This document shows, piece after piece, positions 17,388-25,893 of a stretch of 64,000 nucleotides of DNA. The position numbers and the translations under genes are program-made. Where the stretch lies: the NCBI RefSeq assembly GCF_029309905.1, contig NZ_JARBJP010000001.1, positions 310,001-374,000 on the forward strand. Direction: 5' to 3'. This DNA is from Brytella acorum (GTDB taxonomy: Bacteria; Pseudomonadota; Alphaproteobacteria; Acetobacterales; Acetobacteraceae). The notes beneath the pieces were generated by a model. The model was given only the letters and a program-made list of their open reading frames with translations, searched no databases and had not been told where the DNA came from. Each line of letters begins with the position of its first letter. The first letter of the stretch is position 1.

Positions 17388-19073
17388 ATGAAGCACGATG
17401 CCATTCCGCCATTTGAAGATCTGAAATTTCCGCGTCCGACCCGGGAAAGCCTGGCCGGAGATTATGCCACGATCAACGCCTTGCTGGATCAGGGCGACCA
17501 CACGGGGGCGCTGGACGCGTTCGACGACGTGCGTCGTCGTTTCGATTCCTGGGCGGCCCTGGTCCATCTCCAGTTTTCACGCAATACGGCGGACGAGGCC
17601 GTCGTCGCCGAGCGCGATCATGCGGATACGTTGTCTCCGGTGGCGACGGAGCATGAGGTCGCGCTGAAGCGTCGCCTTCTCGCCGAGCGCTCCAAGCTCG
17701 AAGCCGTGGTGGGGCCGTATATCGCGCAACTCTGGGATGCGGACATCACGACCTTCGACCCGAGGATCGTGAAAGACCTGGAAGAAGAAGCCCGCCTGAG
17801 CGCGGAATACACAGCCCTTCTGGCCTCCGCCAAAATTCCTTTCGACGGCGGCGAACTGAATCTGTCGGGGCTCGCGCCTTACCAGCAATCCCTCGACCGT
17901 GAGGTCCGACATGCCGCCGAGAAGGCGCGCTGGGCCTTTTTCGAGAAGCACGGTCCGAAACTCGACGACCTTTTCGATCGACTGGTCAAATTGCGGACGG
18001 GCATGGCGAAGACGCTCGGTTTTTCGACTTACACGCCGCTTGGCTATCGTCGCATGCGCCGCACCGATTACGGCCCGGCCGAGGTCGCCTCTTTCCGCGA
18101 TCGGATCGCGCTGCGCGTCACGCCCCTCGTGCAGTCCCTTCTGTCTCATCGCGCGCTTGAAATGGGCTGGGGCAAGGCGATGGCGTGGGATGAGGCGCTG
18201 ATCGACCCGGCGGGCAATCCAGCTCCGGCCGGTGATTACGATCTGCTCATCCGGCGTGGGCAGGACATGTTCGACGCGCTCGATCCCGAGGGCGAAATGG
18301 GGCGTTTCTTCGCGCAGATGGTCGGCGAGAACTATCTGGATCTGAAGAACCGCGAGAGCAAGGCGGGAGGGGGATTCTGCACCTCGTTTCCGACCATCGG
18401 GATGCCTTACATTTTCGCGAATTTCAACGGAACGCATGGGGATATCGGCGTCTTTACCCATGAAATGGGACATGCGTTCCAGAACTGGAAGAGCCGCGAT
18501 CTGTCCCCGATGGACGCCCTGTGGCCGACCATGGAGGCCGCCGAGATCCATTCCATGGGTCTGGAATTCCTGACCTGGCCGCAGATCGACCGCCTGGTCG
18601 AAGATGGCGGCGGCGATCGTTATCGTCGGATGCACCTGATCGACAGCCTGTCCTTCCTGCCTTACGGCGCATGCGTCGATCATTTCCAGCACGAGGTTTA
18701 CGCGCGTCCCGACATGACGCCGCAGGAGCGTCACGCGACATGGCAGCGACTGGAGCGGCGTTATATGCCCTGGCGCGACTGGGGGGATCTCTCCTATCCC
18801 GCCAATGGCTGCCGCTGGCAGGCGCAGATGCATGTCTATCGCTCGCCGTTCTATTATATCGATTATACGCTGGCCCTGACATGCGCCATGCAGCTCTGGC
18901 TGCGCAGCCGCGCGGACGCGCCGGGAACGATGGCGATCTACAAGGAGCTATGCGCCGCTGGCGGCAGCAAGCCGTTCACGGCGCTCCTGAAGGATGCGGG
19001 CCTAGTGTCGCCTTTTCAGGATGGCGTTCTCGCCGAGGTCGTGCTCGAAGCCGAGCACGTCCTGTTCGGCTGA
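17388..19073 (+). CDS. M3 family (oligoendopeptidase F-type) metallopeptidase
   Basis: The 561-residue protein is a cytoplasmic zinc endopeptidase of family M3B. The zinc site HEMGH (His358, Glu359, His362) sits in GVFTHEMGHAFQNW, and the third-ligand region MEAAEIHSMGLEF follows about 25 residues later. Helical N-terminal lobes cover about residues 20-330. Family members degrade oligopeptides of roughly 7-17 residues. The length is typical of the shorter M3B group. It faces purD convergently with only 29 bp between stops. A G/C-rich inverted repeat (19079-19085 with 19096-19102) overlaps the gap. Confidence 0.9.
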   Translation: MKHDAIPPFEDLKFPRPTRESLAGDYATINALLDQGDHTGALDAFDDVRRRFDSWAALVHLQFSRNTADEAVVAERDHADTLSPVATEHEVALKRRLLAERSKLEAVVGPYIAQLWDADITTFDPRIVKDLEEEARLSAEYTALLASAKIPFDGGELNLSGLAPYQQSLDREVRHAAEKARWAFFEKHGPKLDDLFDRLVKLRTGMAKTLGFSTYTPLGYRRMRRTDYGPAEVASFRDRIALRVTPLVQSLLSHRALEMGWGKAMAWDEALIDPAGNPAPAGDYDLLIRRGQDMFDALDPEGEMGRFFAQMVGENYLDLKNRESKAGGGFCTSFPTIGMPYIFANFNGTHGDIGVFTHEMGHAFQNWKSRDLSPMDALWPTMEAAEIHSMGLEFLTWPQIDRLVEDGGGDRYRRMHLIDSLSFLPYGACVDHFQHEVYARPDMTPQERHATWQRLERRYMPWRDWGDLSYPANGCRWQAQMHVYRSPFYYIDYTLALTCAMQLWLRSRADAPGTMAIYKELCAAGGSKPFTALLKDAGLVSPFQDGVLAEVVLEAEHVLFG

Positions 19074-19102
19074 AGCGGGGCGGCGCGAAGATTCCCGCCG
19101 CC

Positions 19103-20359
19103 TTACAATCCGATATCCCGGCGCCAGAGGGCGTCGGTCCAGCGGATGGCCGCAACGCCCTGATAGGCGCGTTCGCGGGCTTCCTCGGGGCTTGGAGCCA
19201 TAGCGCAGACGGTCAGGACCCGACCGCCAGCCGCCACGAGGCGGCCATCCGTCTCGGCGGTTCCGGCCTGAAAGACGCGCACCCCCGGAACGGCCTCCGC
19301 GCGGTCTATTCCTGAAATCACGCCGCCCGAAACCGGCTTGCCGGGATAGCCACGCGCGGCCATGACGACGGAAATCGAGGCGTCTTCGGAGAAGACGATG
19401 TTCGCGTCATTGAGACGTCCATCCGCCAGGGCGGCGAAAACCGGGAGCAGGTCGGATTTAAGGCGGATCAGGAGGGCCTGCGCTTCGGGGTCTCCGAAAC
19501 GGACATTGTATTCGATGAGTTTCGGACCGTCTTCGGTCAGCATCAGCCCCGCGAAAATGATGCCCCGGAAGGGCGTGCCGCGACGGACCATTTCGCGCAG
19601 CATGGGGCGCACCATGATGTCCAGCGCCTCTTCCTGCTCGCGGCGGCCAAAACCCGGCGGGGGTGAAATCGCTCCCATGCCGCCGGTATTCGGCCCGGTG
19701 TCGCCTTCGCCGATGCGTTTGTGATCGCGCGCCGCGCCGATCAGAACGGCCCGCTCGTCGGCGCAGAACGCGAACAGCGACACCTCGCGTCCGAACAGGC
19801 ATTCCTCGATCACGACGCTTGCGCCAGCGGTCCCGAAACTGCGGTCGGTCATGATGTCGTTGATGGCGGCCTCGGCTTCGGCCACCGTCTGCGCCACGAC
19901 GACGCCCTTGCCCGCGGCTAGGCCGTCCGCCTTGATGACGATCGGTGCGCCGCGCAGACGCACGAAGGCGATGGCCGGCTCGGGATCCTCGAAACGCTCC
20001 CAGCGCGCGGTGGGGATGCGCGCGGCGTCGGCGATGTCCTTGGTGAAACTCTTGCTGCCCTCGAGCGCGGCGGCGGCCTGCGTCGGACCGGCACAGGCGA
20101 TGCCCGCCTCCATGCAGGCATCCGTCAGGCCGAGGACAAGCGGCGCTTCCGGTCCGGGCACGACCAGATCGATGCCTTCGCTGCGTGCGAAAGCGACCAG
20201 ACCGGTCACGTCATCGGCCTTGACGGGAACCAGTGTTCCCAGGGCTGCCATCCCGGGATTGCCGGGCGCGATAAACAGCGCGTCCAGTTCCGGCGAACGC
20301 GCCAGGCAGGCTGCCATCGCGTGCTCGCGTCCGCCCGATCCGACCAAAAGAACCCGCAT
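19103..20359 (-). CDS. purD: Phosphoribosylamine-glycine ligase (GAR synthetase)
   Basis: The 418-residue enzyme catalyses the second step of purine synthesis, joining glycine to phosphoribosylamine with ATP. It starts MRVLLVGSGGREHAMA, the invariant PurD N-terminus. The ATP-grasp domain includes VIKADGLAAGKGVVVA, and the late motif is EYNVRFGDPEAQ. The start is the ATG at 20359 with AGAGGG just upstream. An open frame reaching to 20677 overlaps the divergent xseA and is rejected. Divergent purD/xseA order is common in alphaproteobacteria. Confidence 0.96.
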   Translation of the reverse strand: MRVLLVGSGGREHAMAACLARSPELDALFIAPGNPGMAALGTLVPVKADDVTGLVAFARSEGIDLVVPGPEAPLVLGLTDACMEAGIACAGPTQAAAALEGSKSFTKDIADAARIPTARWERFEDPEPAIAFVRLRGAPIVIKADGLAAGKGVVVAQTVAEAEAAINDIMTDRSFGTAGASVVIEECLFGREVSLFAFCADERAVLIGAARDHKRIGEGDTGPNTGGMGAISPPPGFGRREQEEALDIMVRPMLREMVRRGTPFRGIIFAGLMLTEDGPKLIEYNVRFGDPEAQALLIRLKSDLLPVFAALADGRLNDANIVFSEDASISVVMAARGYPGKPVSGGVISGIDRAEAVPGVRVFQAGTAETDGRLVAAGGRVLTVCAMAPSPEEARERAYQGVAAIRWTDALWRRDIGL

Positions 20360-20524
20360 GTTATCCCTCTTGCTCACTGCCGCTGTTTCATAGCCGCTGT
20401 CATCTTTGCGCTGCGTAGCACAGACCGGGGCGGGACGTGAGCCATCTATGCGGCGAAGCCCATCTGCGCACTTGACGTCATATGCCCGGTTTTCGCGGGC
20501 GTCCGTGTCGCGTAGAATGCCATT

Positions 20525-21967
20525 ATGGTGGATAGCGACGACACGGCTGCAAGCAACATTCCCGAATACTCCGTCTCGGAAATCTCGGGCGCGATCCGGC
20601 GCACGCTGGAAGGCGGCTTCGCCCGCGTGCGGGTTCGGGGCGAAATCACCGAACTCAAGAGGTATCCGTCGGGCCATATCTACCTTTCGCTGAAGGATGA
20701 GGACGGCAAGATCGCGGGCGTCGTATGGCGCAGCGCGGTGTCGCGTCTCGGTCTCACCCCGGAGAACGGCACCGAAGTCATCGCGACCGGACGCGTGTCA
20801 TCCTATGGCGAGCGTTCGACCTACCAGCTGATCATCGACCAGATGAGCTTCGCGGGGGAGGGCGCCCTGCTCGCCCGCATCGAGAAGCTGCGTCTGAAGC
20901 TGCTCGATGAAGGCCTGTTCGCCCTCGAGCGCAAGCGTGCGCTGCCGCATCTGCCGCGTCTGGTGGGCGTCGTGACGTCGCAGAAAGGCGCGGTGCTGCA
21001 CGATATCTGCACCACGATCGCGCGACGCTTTCCGCGTTCGGTTCTCGTATGGCCGGTGTCCGTGCAGGGCGACGGCGCGGCTGCGCAGATCGTCGCCGCC
21101 ATCGAGGGCTTCGGACGCATGAAGTCGCCGCCAGATGTGCTGATCGTCGCGCGCGGCGGCGGCTCTCTCGAAGATCTCATGGCGTTCAATGACGAGCGCG
21201 TGGTGCGGGCGGCCGCAGCCAGTCCCATTCCGCTCATTTCGGCGGTCGGGCATGAAACCGATACCACGTTGATCGATTTCGCGTCGGATCGACGGGCTCC
21301 TACGCCGACAGCGGCGGCGGAACTCGCGGTTCCGCTGCGTTCGGAGATGGTCGCGGACCTGGCGCATCGGAACGCGCGCCTCGCGGGCGCGCTCATGCGG
21401 CTGATGGATCAGGCGCGCGCCCGGCTGGAGCGCGTGGTTGCGGGCCTTCCCGATCTGCCCTCGCTTCTCAACAACGCCCGTATGCGGCTCGACGACCGTG
21501 GGCAGCGCCACGAACTGGCGCTGCCGACCGTCACGGAGCGGGCTCGCGCCCGGCTGGTGCAGATAGAAGGGCGACTGCCCTCTCTGGAACTTGTGGTCGC
21601 GCGGCTTCGCGAACGTGTGCTGCGTCAGGCCGGGCAACTGGAACTGGCCGTGGGACGGGGTCTTCAGGCATGGGAGTCCCGGATTATCCGCGCGCGTTTG
21701 TCGCCCGAGAGCATCCTGAACGCCATCAGGCTGCGCGAAGCCCGCCTCGAGGGCACCGTCGGACGTCTGGAAGCCGTGTCCCCTAGGGCCGTGCTGGCGC
21801 GTGGCTATGTTCTCGTCCAGGATATGTCGGGCCGACCGATCACGAGTGCTGCCGCCAACCCGCAAGGCGGGCGCATCGTGCTCGAATTCGCCGACGGGCG
21901 TCGAGATGCACGACTCGATAAAGGAAGGGGGGATGGTTCATCCCCTCAGGGCGAATTCGGTTTGTGA
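20525..21967 (+). CDS. xseA: Exodeoxyribonuclease VII large subunit
   Basis: The 480-residue protein has an N-terminal OB-fold tRNA_anti-like domain at about residues 15-110 (EYSVSEISGAIR, VRGEITELKRYPSGHIYLSLKDE). The catalytic domain follows, with VGVVTSQKGAVLHDI, ARGGGSLEDLMAFNDE and SAVGHETDTTLIDFASDRRAPTPTAAAE. A coiled-coil tail spans about residues 280-440. With XseB it degrades single-stranded DNA in both directions. The small subunit gene is not in this window. The last codons overlap the next gene by 4 bp (GTGA), indicating translational coupling. Confidence 0.95.
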   Translation: MVDSDDTAASNIPEYSVSEISGAIRRTLEGGFARVRVRGEITELKRYPSGHIYLSLKDEDGKIAGVVWRSAVSRLGLTPENGTEVIATGRVSSYGERSTYQLIIDQMSFAGEGALLARIEKLRLKLLDEGLFALERKRALPHLPRLVGVVTSQKGAVLHDICTTIARRFPRSVLVWPVSVQGDGAAAQIVAAIEGFGRMKSPPDVLIVARGGGSLEDLMAFNDERVVRAAAASPIPLISAVGHETDTTLIDFASDRRAPTPTAAAELAVPLRSEMVADLAHRNARLAGALMRLMDQARARLERVVAGLPDLPSLLNNARMRLDDRGQRHELALPTVTERARARLVQIEGRLPSLELVVARLRERVLRQAGQLELAVGRGLQAWESRIIRARLSPESILNAIRLREARLEGTVGRLEAVSPRAVLARGYVLVQDMSGRPITSAAANPQGGRIVLEFADGRRDARLDKGRGDGSSPQGEFGL

Positions 21968-22347
21968 AAGGCGTGAGAACGATGGGATTTCGTATGGGCG
22001 GGCGCTGGATGATGCTGATGCCCCTTCTGGTGCTGGCCGCCTGCGCGGAACAGCCTCCGGCCGCCTCCGTTCCGGGGAGGACGGCCAGCCGTATTCCGCC
22101 GCAGAGTTTCGCACCGGGTCTCGACGTCGAAAACGCGCCCGCCAACGAAGCACAACTCACAAACGATCCTTCGGCTCCCGTCGATACGCCTCTATGTGGC
22201 GTCGCACTCAAGGAAGAGTCTCTGGCTGGCAGCGCGGTCTATGGAGATGGTATGGCGACCAACAGCCCATGCACGCGCAATGCGTGTTTCCAGCCTCTTA
22301 CGGGGACATTCATAGCGGCCTCGGGGGCTCGGAGCGTCTGTCGCTGA
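21964..22347 (+). CDS. Small putative lipoprotein
   Basis: The 127-residue protein begins with a basic, Met-rich leader and a lipobox LVLAAC (Cys at about residue 27), so it is probably lipid-anchored. The mature part is Pro/Ala-rich with four further cysteines. I do not recognise a domain. The GTG start overlaps the xseA stop; an ATG at 21982 would shorten the leader by six residues and keep the lipobox. It is likely translated in tandem with xseA and ends before a bidirectional terminator. Confidence 0.7.
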   Translation: MKGVRTMGFRMGGRWMMLMPLLVLAACAEQPPAASVPGRTASRIPPQSFAPGLDVENAPANEAQLTNDPSAPVDTPLCGVALKEESLAGSAVYGDGMATNSPCTRNACFQPLTGTFIAASGARSVCR

Positions 22348-22373
22348 ACAGCAGCGAGGACCCTGAGGATAAG

Positions 22374-22408
22374 AAAAAGGCGAGGCCCCTCGGGAGCCTC
22401 GCCTTTTT
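22374..22408. terminator. Bidirectional intrinsic terminator between the lipoprotein gene and rne
   Basis: A 13-bp stem AAAAAGGCGAGGC (22374-22386) pairs with GCCTCGCCTTTTT (22396-22408) around a 9-base loop. The A-run on one side and T-run on the other fit termination from both strands, as expected between two convergent genes. Confidence 0.9.
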
Positions 22409-22444
22409 CTTTGCCGATCTTCCACAAGTCCGGGAGATGACGCC

Positions 22445-25363
22445 TTAGCGGCGCCACCAACCTGCTCGCGGCTTTGTCGGCGTGGCTTCATCCACATCGA
22501 TCGGGACGATCGCCGGGGCGGCGTCTTCAGTTGGGGTCGCTTCCGCTGCTTTCCGGCGCGGACGACCACGGCGCTTCGGTGCGTCTTCCGCTGCGGGTTC
22601 CGCGATCGGTTCCACCGGTGCTGAGGATTCCGCCGACGTGACAGGCTTAATTTCAGTGGCCTTACGACGCGACGGGCGCTTTGCGGGTGTCGTCGTGGCC
22701 TTCGCCGCGGCGGGTTTGCGTCCGCGCTTTTTCGGTGCTTCCCCGACGGGTGCTTCCCCTGCGGCCGCTTCTTCTGCGGGCGTTTCCGGGGCAGCGTCGG
22801 CCGCGGGTTCGGTAGCCTTGGCCTCGGTCGGGACGACTTCCGACTTGCGCGGCCGACCACGACGACGCGGTGCCGGGGTGGCGGTCGCAGCAGCCGGAAG
22901 CTCGACCGGAGCCGGAGACGCTTCCACCGACGCCTCCACCGGCGCGATCACGGCCTTATCTTCCACGATCTTCGTCTCCACGACCTCCGTCTCCGGGGTC
23001 ACGTCGCGGGTTTCGGGACGGGTCTCGCGCTTGCGGGGCGAACCTTCCGAAATGGGCACATGGCGCACCGAGCGGAGATGCTCCTGCGCATTTTCAGCCT
23101 GCTCGATCACGTCAAAGATGTCGAAGCTGCCGCCGCCGAACGGATCGGCGGGGGTGGGGCCGGTCCAGACGGGAGGCTGGAAGCTTTCCTTCCGGCGTTC
23201 ACGCTCGACACGTGCCGACGGCTCGGCATGCGTCGGTTCCTCATGAACCGGCGTCGTCTCCTGGGCGCTGTCCGTGCGGACAATGCGACGCGAACGCGTA
23301 CGGCGACGGCCAGGCATCACCATGGCGGGGCTGGTCGGGTCAGCGGCGACAGACTCGTCGTCATGGGCCGACAGGGCCTCACTCTCCGCTTCGTCCTCAA
23401 GGCTCTCGGCGTGAGCCCCCGTTCCGGCGACCATTTCGTTTTCGGGACGACGTTCACGACGGCCGCGGCGGCGGCGGCGGCGGCGGCGGCCTCCTTCCTC
23501 ACGTCCTTCGTCCTCACGTGACAGCGCAGCCTCCTGCGCGACGACCGCACTTTCACTGACGGCTTCCGTCGGCTCGACGACAGTTGGCACGTGTTCGACC
23601 TCGTGTTCGACGGGACCGGCGAGCACTTCGACGGGGGCCGTGATCTGCGGACGCGGCGCGGCTGCCGTCTGCGGAGTCAGGCGCTCGATATGGATATCGG
23701 ACGGCATCAGCGTATCGTCCGCCTTGAAGACGACCTCCATACGATGGCGCTGCTCGATTTCCGCCAGCCATGCACGCTTGTGGTTGAGGATATAAAGGGC
23801 AACCACAGGGGCGACATGCGCTTCGATGGATGCGGCCTTCTGCTGCGTGCCCTCGTCGTCGATCGCGCGGAGGATGTGAAGCGCGGCACTTTCGGTCCCG
23901 CGTACGAAACCGGTTCCCTGGCAGTGCGGGCAGGGAGACAGCACGGCTTCGGCGAGTGACGGACGAAGACGCTGTCGCGACATTTCGAGCAGACCGAAAT
24001 GCGAGATCGTGCCGATCTGGATACGCGCGCGATCCGAGCGCAAAGCATCCTTGAGGCGCTTTTCGACCATGCTGTTATGCTTGCGGCTCTCCATGTCGAT
24101 GAAATCGATCACGATCAGTCCGGCAAGATCGCGCAGACGGAGCTGGCGGGCGACTTCTTCCGCGGCTTCGAGATTCGTCCGCAGGGCCGTTTCCTCGATG
24201 TTGCGCTGGCTGGTCGAGCGGCCCGAGTTCACGTCAATGGCAACCAAAGCTTCCGTCTGGTTGATGACGAGATAGCCCCCCGAACGAAGCTGGGCGGTCG
24301 GCGAGAACATCAGGTCCAGATGACCCTCGACGTGGTAGCGCGTGAAGAGGCTCTGCGCCTGATCGCGCCACAGCTTCACCTTGTTGACGTTGTGCGGCAT
24401 CAGCAGACGCATGAACTCGCGGGCATTCTTCCACGCGGGCTCGCCATCGATGACGATTTCCTCGATGTCCTTGCTGTAGAGATCGCGGATGGCGCGCTTG
24501 ATGAGGCTCGCTTCCTCGTAGATCAGCGCGGGCGCGACGGACGAAAGCGTATGGCTGCGGATATCGTCCCAGAGCTGGAGGAGATACTCGCAGTCGCGGA
24601 TGATCTCCGGGCCGGGACGCTGGGCGCCAGCCGTGCGTACGATCATCGCCATGCCGCGCGGCAGATCGAGGCCGGTGATGATGTCGCGCAGACGGCGGCG
24701 GTCGGAATCGGATGTAATCTTGCGCGAGACGCCACCGCCACGCAGGGCGTTCGGCATCAGCACGCAGTAACGGCCCGCCAGCGAGATATAGGTCGTCAGC
24801 GCCGCGCCCTTGTTGCCGCGCTCTTCCTTGACGACCTGAACCAGAATGATCTGGCGACGGCGGATGACTTCCTGGATCTTGTAGTTGCGCAGGAAGCGCG
24901 CCATGCGGCGCGCGGCGGCGCCCTCGTCGCCCGTGTCGTTTTCGCCACCGACCATCTCCGGCGCGGACGACTCACGGCTTTCACCGTCTTCGGCGCTGGC
25001 ATCGGCGTTTTCGGCTGGAGGCGTCGTGCCGCCTTCGCTGTCTTCGTGTTCGAGGCGCTGCTCTTCGGCGCGTGCGTCCTCTTCCTGAATCGCGAGGAGT
25101 TTTTCACGATCGGCGACCGGAATCTGGAAATAGTCCGGATGGATTTCGCTGAAGGCGAGGAAGCCGTGGCGGTTGCCGCCATATTCGACGAACGCGGCCT
25201 GAAGGCTCGGTTCGACGCGGATTACCTTCGCAAGGTAGATATTGCCCTTGAGCTGTTTGCGGGCGGACGTCTCGACATCGTAATCTTCGAGCCGTTCACC
25301 ATCCATCACCACAACGCGGGTTTCTTCCGCATGTGTGGTGTCGATCAGCATTTTCTTGTTCAT
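22445..25363 (-). CDS. rne: Ribonuclease E/G family endoribonuclease
   Basis: The 972-residue protein carries an N-terminal S1 domain at about residues 35-165, interrupted by a long acidic insert (about 75-145) as in other alphaproteobacterial RNase E. The catalytic core has VIDFIDMESRKHN with its metal-binding aspartates, and the zinc-link CPHCQG. The C-terminal half is disordered. It has a run of eight arginines, Pro/Ala/Glu-rich segments and three RGRP/RGRK-type motifs near the end. It initiates mRNA decay and rRNA processing and scaffolds the degradosome. The ATG at 25363 opens the conserved MNKKMLIDTTH; the longer frame to 25450 is rejected. The 5' leader is long and may serve autoregulation. 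Confidence 0.95.
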   Translation of the reverse strand: MNKKMLIDTTHAEETRVVVMDGERLEDYDVETSARKQLKGNIYLAKVIRVEPSLQAAFVEYGGNRHGFLAFSEIHPDYFQIPVADREKLLAIQEEDARAEEQRLEHEDSEGGTTPPAENADASAEDGESRESSAPEMVGGENDTGDEGAAARRMARFLRNYKIQEVIRRRQIILVQVVKEERGNKGAALTTYISLAGRYCVLMPNALRGGGVSRKITSDSDRRRLRDIITGLDLPRGMAMIVRTAGAQRPGPEIIRDCEYLLQLWDDIRSHTLSSVAPALIYEEASLIKRAIRDLYSKDIEEIVIDGEPAWKNAREFMRLLMPHNVNKVKLWRDQAQSLFTRYHVEGHLDLMFSPTAQLRSGGYLVINQTEALVAIDVNSGRSTSQRNIEETALRTNLEAAEEVARQLRLRDLAGLIVIDFIDMESRKHNSMVEKRLKDALRSDRARIQIGTISHFGLLEMSRQRLRPSLAEAVLSPCPHCQGTGFVRGTESAALHILRAIDDEGTQQKAASIEAHVAPVVALYILNHKRAWLAEIEQRHRMEVVFKADDTLMPSDIHIERLTPQTAAAPRPQITAPVEVLAGPVEHEVEHVPTVVEPTEAVSESAVVAQEAALSREDEGREEGGRRRRRRRRGRRERRPENEMVAGTGAHAESLEDEAESEALSAHDDESVAADPTSPAMVMPGRRRTRSRRIVRTDSAQETTPVHEEPTHAEPSARVERERRKESFQPPVWTGPTPADPFGGGSFDIFDVIEQAENAQEHLRSVRHVPISEGSPRKRETRPETRDVTPETEVVETKIVEDKAVIAPVEASVEASPAPVELPAAATATPAPRRRGRPRKSEVVPTEAKATEPAADAAPETPAEEAAAGEAPVGEAPKKRGRKPAAAKATTTPAKRPSRRKATEIKPVTSAESSAPVEPIAEPAAEDAPKRRGRPRRKAAEATPTEDAAPAIVPIDVDEATPTKPRAGWWRR
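23466..23489. repeat. Perfect (CGG)8 triplet repeat within rne
   Basis: Eight uninterrupted CGG triplets on the plus strand read as eight identical CGC arginine codons in rne. The tract sits in the disordered C-terminal half, in a basic stretch that is a likely RNA-binding site. Homogeneous codon use makes it prone to slippage, so its length may vary between strains. Confidence 0.85.
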
Positions 25364-25869
25364 TAAAAGAGAAACTCCGTTGCGTCGGGAGACGGCCAGC
25401 CTGCGGGTCGCGCACCATGGCGCGGTCTGAGCGGCGGCGTATCGAGGCAAGACCTATGGCTGTCACGGAGGCATGGTGCGGATCGTCGGGTGCCGTCGCA
25501 CCACGCATCATGACGGCCGGAAACAGATCCGACCGCTGACGTGATGAAATGACGGACGAGGCGAACGACATACAGCCCCTGGGATCAAATACGTTGCGGG
25601 GCGACGCGCACGCGCCCACTGTGTCGGTCCGGTGTTCCAGGTATGCCCGGAAAACCACCCGGTCCGGTGGTCATGCGTCGTCGCGCAAAGAATTGTCGGG
25701 CGGGATCCTTGGCGGCAGTGCGGGGCACTGCGGGAGCATCGAACCGCTACAGTTCTTCGGTGACAACAGCATGACCGAATTATCCCCAGGGCGCAAGCGT
25801 GCCGTTCGGGCTTTCATCATCGCCTTGTTTTCAACACGATTGAAGACTGAAATCCAAGGCGAGAGGCCG
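25364..25869. other. Long divergent regulatory region between rne and the amidase gene
   Basis: About 500 bp hold no convincing gene. The rne side is probably its untranslated leader and promoter. Visible elements are a 7-bp hairpin GCAGTGC/GCACTGC at 25715-25731 and an ACCACC/GGTGGT hairpin near 25655. A larger inverted repeat CGCCTTG (25821-25827) with CAAGGCG (25855-25861) encloses a smaller TTCAA/TTGAA stem. TTGTTT (25825-25830) and TGAAAT (25848-25853), 17 bp apart, could be a weak promoter for the amidase. A plus-strand open frame across the region lacks protein-like character. Confidence 0.5.
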
Positions 25870-25893
25870 ATGATGAAATACCCTGAATCATGA
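25870..25893 (+). CDS. Possible 7-codon leader ORF coupled to the amidase start
   Basis: ATG at 25870 with GAGAGG just upstream opens MMKYPES, whose TGA (25891-25893) overlaps the amidase ATG in an ATGA arrangement. The amidase itself has no obvious Shine-Dalgarno sequence. A ribosome finishing this mini-ORF could restart on the amidase. Alternatively the GAGAGG simply serves the amidase at unusual distance. Confidence 0.35.
   Translation: MMKYPES

Noticed and set aside
20360-20677. N-terminal extension of purD into xseA
   Set aside because: PurD proteins begin at MRVLLVGSGGREH; the extension would overlap the divergent xseA coding region.
25549-25893. 114-codon frame upstream of the amidase
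   Set aside because: Composition and lack of ribosome-binding site argue against it; only its last seven codons have a good start context and are noted separately.
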